Source: Roseibium salinum
Lineage (GTDB): Bacteria > Pseudomonadota > Alphaproteobacteria > Rhizobiales > Stappiaceae
Reading direction: 5' to 3'
NCBI RefSeq assembly: GCF_026240905.1
Contig: NZ_JAPEVI010000003.1
Span: 434,001-498,000, forward strand
DNA: 64,000 nt
Below are positions 8,581 through 15,625 of this stretch, piece after piece (position 1 is the first letter of the stretch; every line of letters begins with the position of its first letter). A program made the translations under genes and the position numbers. The notes under the pieces were generated by a model, which did not search any database, had not been told where the DNA came from, and worked only from the letters and a program-made list of their open reading frames with translations.

Positions 8581-8906
8581 GAGGCCCTCGCCGGGACGGA
8601 TACCGAAGGCCATCTTAGCTGAAAACGGAACGGCGTCATCCTTGCAGGGAATGACACGCGCCAGTTGCTGCGGAAAATAGTTCTATTCCAAGACCATTGT
8701 TCCGTCGGCCGGGCACGGCCCAAATGAGAACGGGCATGGCGCTCGGGGAGCGAGACGCCATGCCCGTCATCAGCCGGAGCCGGGGACGCTTCTAGAACAC
8801 GTCCACGGCATCTGGCCGGGGGACTGTGGATCGGGAGCCCGGGGCACCCTGCCTGTGTAGATGGGCAGGGTGCCCCGGATAATTGCAAAGGTTCGGCTTT
8901 CCCGGC
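8581..8906. other. gap between lytic transglycosylase and flgH with two strong hairpins
   Basis: No gene is visible. Besides the hairpin at 8841-8876 (separate entry) there is a second one at 8731-8766. Its 11-bp perfect outer arms (cgggcatggcg/cgccatgcccg) are extended by CTCG/CGAG around a single bulge. Both probably act at the end of the flgF-flgG-flgA-flgH transcript. Confidence 0.6.
8841..8876 (-). terminator. strong hairpin at end of flgFGAH operon
   Basis: 13-bp perfect stem ggggcaccctgcc/ggcagggtgcccc with a 10-base loop, 30 bases after the flgH stop. No T-tract follows, so this may be a 3'-end-protecting or rho-assisted structure rather than a classical intrinsic terminator. Confidence 0.6.
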
Positions 8907-9653
8907 CTAGAACGGCAGCAGGATATCCATGACCTGGTTGCCGACACGCGGTTGCTGAACGTCGCTGATCTGGCCGCGGCCGCCATAGCCGATGCGTGCT
9001 TCGGCAATCTGCTCGCTGGCGATACGGTTGTTGGCGGTTATATCTTCCGGACGAACGATACCGGCGACGATCAACTCGCGCACCTCGAAGTTCACGCGGA
9101 CCTCCTGACGGCCTTCGATGACCAGGTTGCCGTTCGGCAGGACCTGGGTAACGACGGCGGCAACGGTCGTTTGCAGGTTTTCGTTTCTGTCGACGCTGCC
9201 ATTGCCCTCGAACCTCGAGTTGCTGTTGACATTGGCAAGATCGCTGGCCGCCACGCCGGCCGGCAGGAAGACCGTGTCAATGGCTGTGCCGACGGCGCCG
9301 CCGACCCCGGCACCGCTACTCTCGGTCCGGCGGCGTTCCGTCCTGTTTTCGATCTCGGCCTCGTCACTGATGGTGACGACGACGGTCAGGATGTCGCCGA
9401 CCTGGCTGGCACGCTGGTCCTTGAAGAAGGCGCGGCTGCCGGACTGCCAGAGGGAGTTCGGGTTGTAATGGGCCTGCTGGGGTTCCGGCATGGGCATCTG
9501 CACGGGCCGGTAGCCCGGTGTGGTGGTCGGATCCTGAATGGCGTTCAGGGCAGGTTGCTGGCCGACATTGGCCAGCTTGTCGGCAGTGCCGCATCCCGCG
9601 GCCATGGCGGCCAGGGCAATGCTTGCCAGCAGGTGTTTGGGAATACGGATCAT
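8907..9653 (-). CDS. flgH: FlgH, flagellar L-ring lipoprotein
   Basis: 248 residues. A lipoprotein signal ends at the lipobox MAAGC (Cys about residue 21). The conserved core includes NSLWQSGSRAFFKDQRASQV, GDILTVVVTISDEAE, the ENLQTTVAAVVTQVLPNGNL block and the GIVRPEDITANNRI / QVMDILLPF C-terminus. It forms the outer-membrane L ring. It overlaps flgA by 4 bases and is the last gene of the flgF operon. Confidence 0.95.
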   Translation of the reverse strand: MIRIPKHLLASIALAAMAAGCGTADKLANVGQQPALNAIQDPTTTPGYRPVQMPMPEPQQAHYNPNSLWQSGSRAFFKDQRASQVGDILTVVVTISDEAEIENRTERRRTESSGAGVGGAVGTAIDTVFLPAGVAASDLANVNSNSRFEGNGSVDRNENLQTTVAAVVTQVLPNGNLVIEGRQEVRVNFEVRELIVAGIVRPEDITANNRIASEQIAEARIGYGGRGQISDVQQPRVGNQVMDILLPF

Positions 9654-10636
9654 TGGTTGGTCTCGCTGTTCAAGCTGGCCACGACGGGATTGGAGGAAAG
9701 GACGCGCACCTGGCCGCGCGAATAGATGGTTGCCGGGACGATGCGCCGTGACTGAAGGTTCATGACATCGACCACATCACCCTTGGCGCCGTCTTCCAGA
9801 GCTTCTGCCCGGGAGGAGAGTTTCATGCCCGGTAATTCGTAGACCACGGTGACTTTCTCGCCCCGGCGGATCAGCACCGGACGCTGAAAATCGCGGGAGG
9901 AGAGGGGATAATTGGCGCGCAGATTGGTCCGCGCCTGCATGCCCGCAACCTCCGCGGTGTCCATGACGACGCCTGCGGGAACCTTGCTGCGCGCAAGCCT
10001 GACCGTGGCGAGATCGTCTTCCTTCAGGATATCGCCGCGGCGCAAGGGCTGCGCCAGGGCGACCACATCAACCATCTCCACGGCCGTCCCGTAGAGGGTA
10101 AACGGCATGCGGCCATGTTCCACGGCCGCGACGGCCTGGATGGTGAAGCGCCCGCTCGTCTGCGACCAGTCGACCCGGTCGATCCGGATCGGGTTCTGCA
10201 CTTGCGGGTCGGCGAGGATCTCGTCCGGCGCCTGAAGAAGGTTGACTTCCAGGCTTTCGGCGTCGAGGCCGGCGCTGTTCCCGATGAGTGTGTTCCGGAC
10301 CAGAGCGGTAAGCTGTTCGTGACCGAAGCGGGTCGCGCCCCTGTGGACGGCGACGCTCCGCAATCCGTCGGTGCCGGCGGTTTTCAGTCCGGCCGCCCGT
10401 GCGCGCTCGGCCACCACTTCCGCGTCGACCTCGCCCGAGGTTCCCATGTCCGGTGAACGGAACAGGGGCTGGGAGGCGTGTTCTCCGGCATTCGAGTAGA
10501 AATCTCCGACCGTCACGATTTCGGACAGGGTCATGACCTGGGAGCGCAGGACCGGGGCCTCGCCGGCCAGGGCCGGGTTGCCGGCGGAGACCGCCAGCAT
10601 GAGGCCGATCGCGGCTTTGAACAGATGTCTCATCAT
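9650..10636 (-). CDS. flgA: FlgA, P-ring assembly chaperone
   Basis: 328 residues with a signal peptide (MMRHLFKAAIGLMLAVSAGN, cleavage near NPALAG). The C-terminal SAF-like domain has VALAQPLRRGDILKEDDLAT, then VAGMQARTNLRANYPLSSRD and RRGEKVTVVYELPGMKLSSR, diagnostic for FlgA. It is a periplasmic chaperone for FlgI P-ring polymerisation. The gene lies 16 bases after flgG and overlaps flgH by 4 bases. It is longer than the enteric protein (about 220 aa), with an extra N-terminal domain as is usual in alphaproteobacteria. Confidence 0.93.
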   Translation of the reverse strand: MMRHLFKAAIGLMLAVSAGNPALAGEAPVLRSQVMTLSEIVTVGDFYSNAGEHASQPLFRSPDMGTSGEVDAEVVAERARAAGLKTAGTDGLRSVAVHRGATRFGHEQLTALVRNTLIGNSAGLDAESLEVNLLQAPDEILADPQVQNPIRIDRVDWSQTSGRFTIQAVAAVEHGRMPFTLYGTAVEMVDVVALAQPLRRGDILKEDDLATVRLARSKVPAGVVMDTAEVAGMQARTNLRANYPLSSRDFQRPVLIRRGEKVTVVYELPGMKLSSRAEALEDGAKGDVVDVMNLQSRRIVPATIYSRGQVRVLSSNPVVASLNSETNQ

Positions 10637-10652
10637 TTCAAGCCTTCCGGTC

Positions 10653-11435
10653 TTAGCGCAGGTTCGTGGTGGTGGAGTACATCTGGTCGGCGGCCTGGAT
10701 GATCTTGGAGTTCATCTCATAGGCGCGCTGGGCCGAGATCAGATCGGCGATTTCCGTCACCGCATCCACATTGGCCATTTCCAGAAAATACTGTTGAACG
10801 GAGCCGAAACCGTCATCGGCCGGATTTCCCGTTTGCGGCCGGCCGCTGGCGTCGGTTTCCAGGTAGAGGTTGTCACCGATCGATTCCAGGCCCGCCTTGT
10901 TGACGAACCGGGCCAGCTGAACCTGACCAAGCTGGACGGTGTTGCCGTTCTGGTCCACACCCTGGACCACACCCGTATTGGAGATCGTCAGGTCCTGGGT
11001 GTTTTCCGGAATGGTAATGCCCGGATCGACGATGTACCCGTCGACGGTCACGAGCTGCCCCTCCGCATCGCGCTCAAACGATCCGTCCCTGGAGTAGCCC
11101 GTCGTGCCATCGGGCAGCTCGATCTGGAAGAAGCCTTCGCCGCGGATGGCCAGGTCAAGCTGCTTTCCGGTCTGCTCCAGGGAGCCCTGCGACATGATGC
11201 GGGTCGTGGAGGCAAGCTTGACGCCCGAGCCGATCTGGATGCCGGTGGGAACGATCGTTCCGGTGTCGGAGGTTTCCGTGCCCATGCGGCGCAGGTTCTG
11301 GTAAAGCAGGTCCTGGAAATCCGCCCGTTGTTTCTTGTAGCCGGTCGTGCGCATGTTGGCGACGTTGTTCGAAATCACTTCGACGTTCAGTTCCTGCGCC
11401 TTCATGCCGGTCGCGGCGATTTGGAGTGCTTTCAT
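10653..11435 (-). CDS. flgG: FlgG, distal rod protein
   Basis: 260 residues, standard FlgG length. It has the N-terminal rod motif ALQIAATGMKAQELNVEVIS followed by NNVANMRTTGYKKQRADFQD, the central GEGFFQIELPDGTTGYSRDG repeat, and the C-terminal helix VTEIADLISAQRAYEMNSKI. It builds the distal rod that passes through the L and P rings. It sits 21 bases downstream of flgF in the same operon. Confidence 0.97.
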   Translation of the reverse strand: MKALQIAATGMKAQELNVEVISNNVANMRTTGYKKQRADFQDLLYQNLRRMGTETSDTGTIVPTGIQIGSGVKLASTTRIMSQGSLEQTGKQLDLAIRGEGFFQIELPDGTTGYSRDGSFERDAEGQLVTVDGYIVDPGITIPENTQDLTISNTGVVQGVDQNGNTVQLGQVQLARFVNKAGLESIGDNLYLETDASGRPQTGNPADDGFGSVQQYFLEMANVDAVTEIADLISAQRAYEMNSKIIQAADQMYSTTTNLR

Positions 11436-11456
11436 CGGTCTGGATCCTGTTGCCGC

Positions 11457-12197
11457 TTATGCCTGGAAGTTGCCAAGGGTGGAGATCGCCTGTCGGCGCA
11501 ACTCATCCAGGTCCTTGACGATTTTGGAAGTCGAGTCATAGGCGCGCGTGACTTCAATCATGCGTGTGACTTCGGTGATGCCGTAGACGTTGGAGGCTTC
11601 AACAGCACCCTGTACCATGCGCACGCCCTGGGCGGGGATGGGGTTCTCGCCCTTGAAAAGGGTGTCGCCGATCTTCTCCAGCGCGCGGACGTCCTCGAAC
11701 TCGGCCACTTGGATCCGGCCGCGAATGCCGAGCTCCGTGGAGATCGTGCCGTCGCCGGAAATCTCGACCAGGCCGTCCTCCTGAGTGAAGGTGACCGGTC
11801 CGACATCGGTCAGGACGGGATGGCCGTCCGCGGTGATGAGCTGGCCCGTGTTGTCCAGGAGAAAGGAGCCGCTCCTGGTATAGGCCTGCGTGCCGTCTTC
11901 CATTTCGACGACGAAGAAGCCGTCGCTGTTCAGCGCAAGATCGAAATCATTGTTCGTCAGCTTGATCGGGCCGTGGTCGAAGTCGGTCCGGGTCGTGAAC
12001 ATATCCACATAAGAGATGTCCTGATCCTGCGGCTCGAACGCGCTCGCGCTGGCAATCGGCATTACATATTCCTTGAAATGCAGACTGTCCGACTTGAACC
12101 CCGTGGTATTGATGTTGGCCATGTTGTTGGCAACCACATCAAGCTGTTTCCGCAATATCGATTGCCTCGACAAGGCAACCAGTTGAGCGTTCTCCAT
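11457..12197 (-). CDS. flgF: FlgF, proximal rod protein
   Basis: 246 residues of the flagellar rod/hook family. The N-terminus MENAQLVALSRQSILRKQLD, then VVANNMANINTTGFKSDSLH, and the C-terminal YGITEVTRMIEVTRAYDSTS are typical of FlgF. First gene of flgF-flgG-flgA-flgH, preceded by a sigma-54 element at 12270-12285 on the same strand, and divergent from fliL. Confidence 0.94.
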   Translation of the reverse strand: MENAQLVALSRQSILRKQLDVVANNMANINTTGFKSDSLHFKEYVMPIASASAFEPQDQDISYVDMFTTRTDFDHGPIKLTNNDFDLALNSDGFFVVEMEDGTQAYTRSGSFLLDNTGQLITADGHPVLTDVGPVTFTQEDGLVEISGDGTISTELGIRGRIQVAEFEDVRALEKIGDTLFKGENPIPAQGVRMVQGAVEASNVYGITEVTRMIEVTRAYDSTSKIVKDLDELRRQAISTLGNFQA

Positions 12198-12269
12198 AGC
12201 GAACGTTTCCCTTCATGCTCCCCGATGAGCCGGCCGATCTCCCCAGATCCGCAAGCTCGTTAAGGTTAA

Positions 12270-12285
12270 TGCACGTGGCGTGCCA
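12270..12285 (-). promoter_or_regulatory. sigma-54 promoter of flgFGAH operon
   Basis: On the minus strand TGGCACG-CCAC-GTGCA, with exact GG-N10-GC spacing and one mismatch from TGGCACG-N4-TTGCA. The predicted start of transcription is near 12258, leaving a leader of about 60 bases to the flgF ATG. The element shares the perfect TGGCACG -24 half with the flgI promoter. Confidence 0.8.
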
Positions 12286-12369
12286 ATTTTTAAATCGTTG
12301 GGAAATCTGGGTAAAAGCCGAAGGGCATGGATGCATGCGGCAAGAGATTCCGGCAGAACTTTACCACTT

Positions 12370-12382
12370 GGCAATAATTGCC
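12370..12382. promoter_or_regulatory. palindrome GGCAA-TAA-TTGCC (possible FlbD/ftr-like site)
   Basis: Perfect 5-bp arms with a 3-base spacer, about 85-100 bases upstream of the flgF sigma-54 element and about 100 bases upstream of fliL. One of three copies in flagellar intergenic regions of this window. Confidence 0.55.
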
Positions 12383-12394
12383 TGGTGACTCGCG

Positions 12395-12420
12395 TTAATG
12401 GTTTGGTAACCAATCGTTAA
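12395..12420. promoter_or_regulatory. CtrA-like half-site array before fliL
   Basis: Three TTAA-like half-sites spaced 11 bases apart: TTAA 12395, GTAA 12406 and TTAA 12417. They form two overlapping TTAA-N7-TTAA-type sites, one per strand, each with one mismatch, followed by TTAACCAT (12417-12424). CtrA control of fliL/fliM operons is established in Caulobacter; binding here is inference. Confidence 0.5.
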
Positions 12421-12477
12421 CCATTAACTCTTTAGTAATAAATAACGCGCGCGGGCGTGGCTCAAGCGGGGTGCGGA

Positions 12478-12990
12478 ATGGCTGACGAAAACGCCGCCGC
12501 CGATGATTTCGGCGAAGACGGGGCTGAAGGCGCCGCAAGTGGCGGCAGAAAGAAGCTGTTTCTGTTTGGCGGCATTGCTCTGGTGGTTCTCCTGGCTGCA
12601 GGGGGCGCAGGGTATTATTTCCTGATGGGTGACGCGGCGCCGAGGCCGGCGCCCGAAACGTCGGAAACGCCGAAGGAAGTTCAGAAGCCGGTGGTGTTTT
12701 ACGACCTGCCGGAAATGACGGTGAACCTGGCGACCGACGGGCGCACGACGTATCTGAAGGTTCAGATCGCGCTGGAGCTCGAGAATCGTGCAATGGTCGA
12801 TCAGATCCAACCGTATCTGCCGCGCATTCTGGATGCATTCCAGATCTATCTGCGTGAGCTCCGCCCTGCGGACCTGGAAGGGTCTGCCGGTTTGTTCCGT
12901 CTGAAGGAAGAATTGCTCAGGCGGATCAATGTGTCGGTTTATCCGGCGAAGGTTGAAGGGGTGCTGTTCAAGGAAATCCTTGTTCAGTGA
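12478..12990 (+). CDS. fliL: FliL, basal body-associated stator protein
   Basis: 170 residues: an acidic cytoplasmic N-terminus (MADENAAADDFGEDGAEG), one membrane segment (KLFLFGGIALVVLLAAGGAG, about residues 30-50), then the periplasmic FliL domain with FYDLPEMTVNLATDGRTTYL, the LQIALELENR-like strand KVQIALELENRAMVDQIQPY and the LRRINVSVYPAKVEGVLFKE C-terminus. FliL surrounds the stator and modulates torque. I chose ATG 12478, since an upstream in-frame start at 12457 adds MAQAGCG without a better ribosome site. First gene of the fliL-fliM-DUF6468-motE operon. Confidence 0.93.
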   Translation: MADENAAADDFGEDGAEGAASGGRKKLFLFGGIALVVLLAAGGAGYYFLMGDAAPRPAPETSETPKEVQKPVVFYDLPEMTVNLATDGRTTYLKVQIALELENRAMVDQIQPYLPRILDAFQIYLRELRPADLEGSAGLFRLKEELLRRINVSVYPAKVEGVLFKEILVQ

Positions 12991-12998
12991 TGGTTTGA

Positions 12999-14237
12999 AT
13001 GGCTAACACCGACGACGACGACGACTTCCTGTCCGAAGAGGATATGGCCGACGCCTGGGGGGCTGCCCTGGCGGAGCAGGGAGCCGGCAGCGACGATGAC
13101 GAAGATCTGGCTGCTGCCTGGGGTGCCGCTCTGGAAGAGCAGGGGGCCGGGAGCTCCGACGACATGGCGGCCCAATGGGCGGCCATGATCGACGACAGCG
13201 AGCCGGACCTGGAAAATGCCACCAGGGGCGCCGACCGCGTTCTCAACCAGGAAGAAATCGACAACCTTCTCGGTTTCAACATCGAGGACACGATCGCGGG
13301 CGACCAGAGCGGCATCCGGGCGCTCATAAACTCCGCAATGGTGTCCTACGAGCGTCTGCCGATGCTCGAAATCGTGTTCGACAGGCTGGTGCGCCTGACC
13401 ACCACGTCGCTGCGCAACTTCACGTCGGACAACGTCGAAGTGTCGCTGGACAGCATCAGTTCCGTCCGTTTCGGCGACTACCTGAATTCCATTCCGCTTC
13501 CGGCGATTCTCGGCGTGTTCAAGGCCGAGGAGTGGGACGGTTTCGGGCTGATCACGGTTGAATCCAGTCTGATCTATTCGATCATCGACGTCCTGCTCGG
13601 CGGCGGGCGCGGAACGTCCGCGGTGCGCGTCGAAGGCCGGCCCTATACGACCATCGAGACCGGCCTCGTCCAGCAGATGGTGGCGCTGATCCTGCAGGAT
13701 GCCGAGCACGCCTTCGCACCCCTGTCGCCGATCCATTTCAATCTCGAACGGCTTGAGACGAACCCGCGCTTTGCCGCGATCTCCCGTCCGGCCAACGCGG
13801 CCATCCTCGTCGAGCTTCGGATCGACATGGAAGACCGGGGCGGCTCGGTCGAGATCATGATGCCCTATGCGACGCTGGAGCCGATCCGCGATCTGCTGCT
13901 GCAGATGTTCATGGGCGAAAAGTTCGGCCGCGATCCGATCTGGGAAGGCCATCTGGCGACCGAGATCCACGCTGCGGAAATCGAGGTCGATGCGGTTCTC
14001 TACGAAACCTATCTGCCGCTCGGACGCGTGCTCAGCCTCGATGTCGGCCAGACGCTGGTCTTCGATGTCGACCCGCACGATCCCGTGACCATCAAATGCG
14101 GCAACGTTCCGCTGACCGAGGGTACCCTCGGCAGGGTGGAGGATTCGATCGCCATTCGAGTCGCAAAGAATTTGCGCAAGCCCAAGATGACTCTGGCCGC
14201 TTTCGAGCGCGCCATGCAGAGCGAAATGGAGCAATAA
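12999..14237 (+). CDS. fliM: FliM, motor switch protein with repeated acidic N-terminus
   Basis: 412 residues, about 80 longer than enteric FliM. The canonical EIDNLL motif (VLNQEEIDNLLGF) is at residues 81-93, followed by the CheC-like middle domain (IRALINSAMVSYERLPMLEI ... SLIYSIIDVLLGGGRG) and a C-terminal SpoA domain (GRVLSLDVGQTLVFDVDPHD ... IAIRVAKNL). Before it, residues 15-66 hold three copies of a D-M/L-A-x-x-W-x-A-A-L-x-E-Q unit (Trp at 20, 41 and 60) separated by acidic runs. This resembles the DDLWAEAL-type N-terminus of FliN rather than FliM. FliM binds phospho-CheY and FliG in the C ring. It starts 8 bases after fliL. Confidence 0.94.
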   Translation: MANTDDDDDFLSEEDMADAWGAALAEQGAGSDDDEDLAAAWGAALEEQGAGSSDDMAAQWAAMIDDSEPDLENATRGADRVLNQEEIDNLLGFNIEDTIAGDQSGIRALINSAMVSYERLPMLEIVFDRLVRLTTTSLRNFTSDNVEVSLDSISSVRFGDYLNSIPLPAILGVFKAEEWDGFGLITVESSLIYSIIDVLLGGGRGTSAVRVEGRPYTTIETGLVQQMVALILQDAEHAFAPLSPIHFNLERLETNPRFAAISRPANAAILVELRIDMEDRGGSVEIMMPYATLEPIRDLLLQMFMGEKFGRDPIWEGHLATEIHAAEIEVDAVLYETYLPLGRVLSLDVGQTLVFDVDPHDPVTIKCGNVPLTEGTLGRVEDSIAIRVAKNLRKPKMTLAAFERAMQSEMEQ

Positions 14238-14809
14238 TGACCACATTGCCACTGGGAATGATCATTGAGGGGCTGGTCGCGATTCTGTTGCTGATCACGA
14301 TCGGTTACTGCTGGATCCTCAACCGGCGTCTGCAGCGGCTGCGTGCGGATGAACAGGTTCTGCGGGCGACCATTGCGGAACTGATGACGGCAACGGAAAT
14401 CGCAGAACGCGCAATCCTCGGCCTGAAGACCACCGCGGCCGAGGCGGACAGGACCCTGGGCAGCCGGCTCAAGCAGGCCGAAACCATGTCACAGACTTTG
14501 TCCGAGCAGGTCAGCGAAGGTGAGAAAATCTTTACCCGCATCACGCAGATTGCCGAGGCGGCGCGTGCGGCCACGCCTCAGCGGCAAGCCGCTCCGCGGG
14601 AAGAGGCATATGCTGTGCAGCCTCCGTCCGAAGCGCCGGTCTACGGCCATCAGCCGCACGCCTACGCGCCTTCGGGCGCCTATGGCGGGCAGGCGGCCGG
14701 CGAGCCGGAGCGCAAGCGCAGCACGAGAGCGTCGGACATCTGCAACGCTGCGGCGGAAGCAACGGCGCGTTTGGAAGAGTTTCGCAGGCGTAAAGGCGCA
14801 GCTGCATGA
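14237..14809 (+). CDS. DUF6468-type membrane-anchored coiled-coil protein
   Basis: 190 residues. A single N-terminal membrane segment (LPLGMIIEGLVAILLLITIG) is followed by a coiled coil (LQRLRADEQVLRATIAELMT ... LKQAETMSQTLSEQVSEGEK) and a Pro/Ala/Tyr-rich linker, ending with SDICNAAAEATARLEEFRRR. Proteins of this architecture, catalogued as DUF6468, occur between fliM and motE in many alphaproteobacteria; the function is unknown. The start ATG overlaps the fliM stop (TAATG), and the stop overlaps motE by 4 bases, so it is tightly coupled within the motor operon. Confidence 0.78.
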   Translation: MTTLPLGMIIEGLVAILLLITIGYCWILNRRLQRLRADEQVLRATIAELMTATEIAERAILGLKTTAAEADRTLGSRLKQAETMSQTLSEQVSEGEKIFTRITQIAEAARAATPQRQAAPREEAYAVQPPSEAPVYGHQPHAYAPSGAYGGQAAGEPERKRSTRASDICNAAAEATARLEEFRRRKGAAA

Positions 14810-15534
14810 ACCTGAGACTGTTGCCATTACTGGGGATTTCGGCGAGTGCCTTGCTCGCCCTGAAGCTGCTCGGCCTGACACTGGGCCCCGACAGCGCCAG
14901 GTTTCCCATCAATGGGGCAGTCGCCCAGGAGAAGGCCTCCGACAGTGGCGAGGGTGCCGAGGCTTCCGGCGAGACGACGGCGGAAGTCACGCCGCCACCG
15001 CCGGCTGCGGACGAGGACGAGGCTGAGCACCCGGTTCTGCCGGACAGTCTGGAAATCGGTGGGTCGGCGGCGGAGCGTGCCGTCCTGGAAAGCCTTGGAA
15101 AACGCCGCGAAAACCTTCAGGCGCAGGAGGGGCAGCTGGACCTGCGCGAGAAGCTGCTGCAGGCCACCGAGGAACGCATCCAGAAACGGGTCGACGAACT
15201 GAAGGAACTGGAAGGGCGGATCGATGCCGCCATTGCGGAAAAGCAGAAGCGGGACGCGAACGAAATCGCCGGCCTGGTGACCATGTACGAAAGCATGAAG
15301 GCCAAGGACGCCGCGCGGATTTTCGACCGGCTGAGCCTGCCGATCCTGCTGAAGGTCGTGCGGCAGATGAAGCCGAGGAAGATGGCGGACGTCCTGGCCA
15401 GGATGTCTCCGGAGGCCGCGGAAAGACTGACCGTTGCCATCGCCAGCAATGCCCCCCTTACCGCAGCGCCGGCCCAGACGGCGAAGTCCCAGCCGCCGAC
15501 CGATCAAGCGCTGCCGAAAATCCCGTCAAACTGA
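14806..15534 (+). CDS. motE: MotE, periplasmic chaperone with MgtE-N-like domain
   Basis: 242 residues: signal anchor (LLPLLGISASALLALKLLGL), a disordered acidic/Pro-rich spacer, a long coiled coil (AQEGQLDLREKLLQATEERI ... ELEGRIDAAIAEKQKRD), and a MgtE_N-like helical domain (LVTMYESMKAKDAARIFDRL, then LPILLKVVRQMKPRKMADVL, ARMSPEAAERLT). In Sinorhizobium, MotE is a chaperone for the periplasmic motor protein MotC. It overlaps the DUF6468 gene by 4 bases. The large exported protein starting 92 bases downstream could be its client (inference). Confidence 0.88.
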   Translation: MNLRLLPLLGISASALLALKLLGLTLGPDSARFPINGAVAQEKASDSGEGAEASGETTAEVTPPPPAADEDEAEHPVLPDSLEIGGSAAERAVLESLGKRRENLQAQEGQLDLREKLLQATEERIQKRVDELKELEGRIDAAIAEKQKRDANEIAGLVTMYESMKAKDAARIFDRLSLPILLKVVRQMKPRKMADVLARMSPEAAERLTVAIASNAPLTAAPAQTAKSQPPTDQALPKIPSN

Positions 15535-15625
15535 ACGAAATAGCGGATTTGCAAGCGTCGCGTAAGGGCACGTTAAGAACACCTCATTAACAATAGCGTG
15601 TTGGCGCCATCGAGGACAAAGCAAC

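Noticed and set aside
10533..12263. 576-codon plus-strand frame opposite flgG and flgF
   Set aside because: Antisense shadow of two clear rod genes; composition rich in Arg/Gly/His as expected for such frames.
12984..14252. 422-codon minus-strand frame opposite fliM
   Set aside because: Antisense shadow of fliM.
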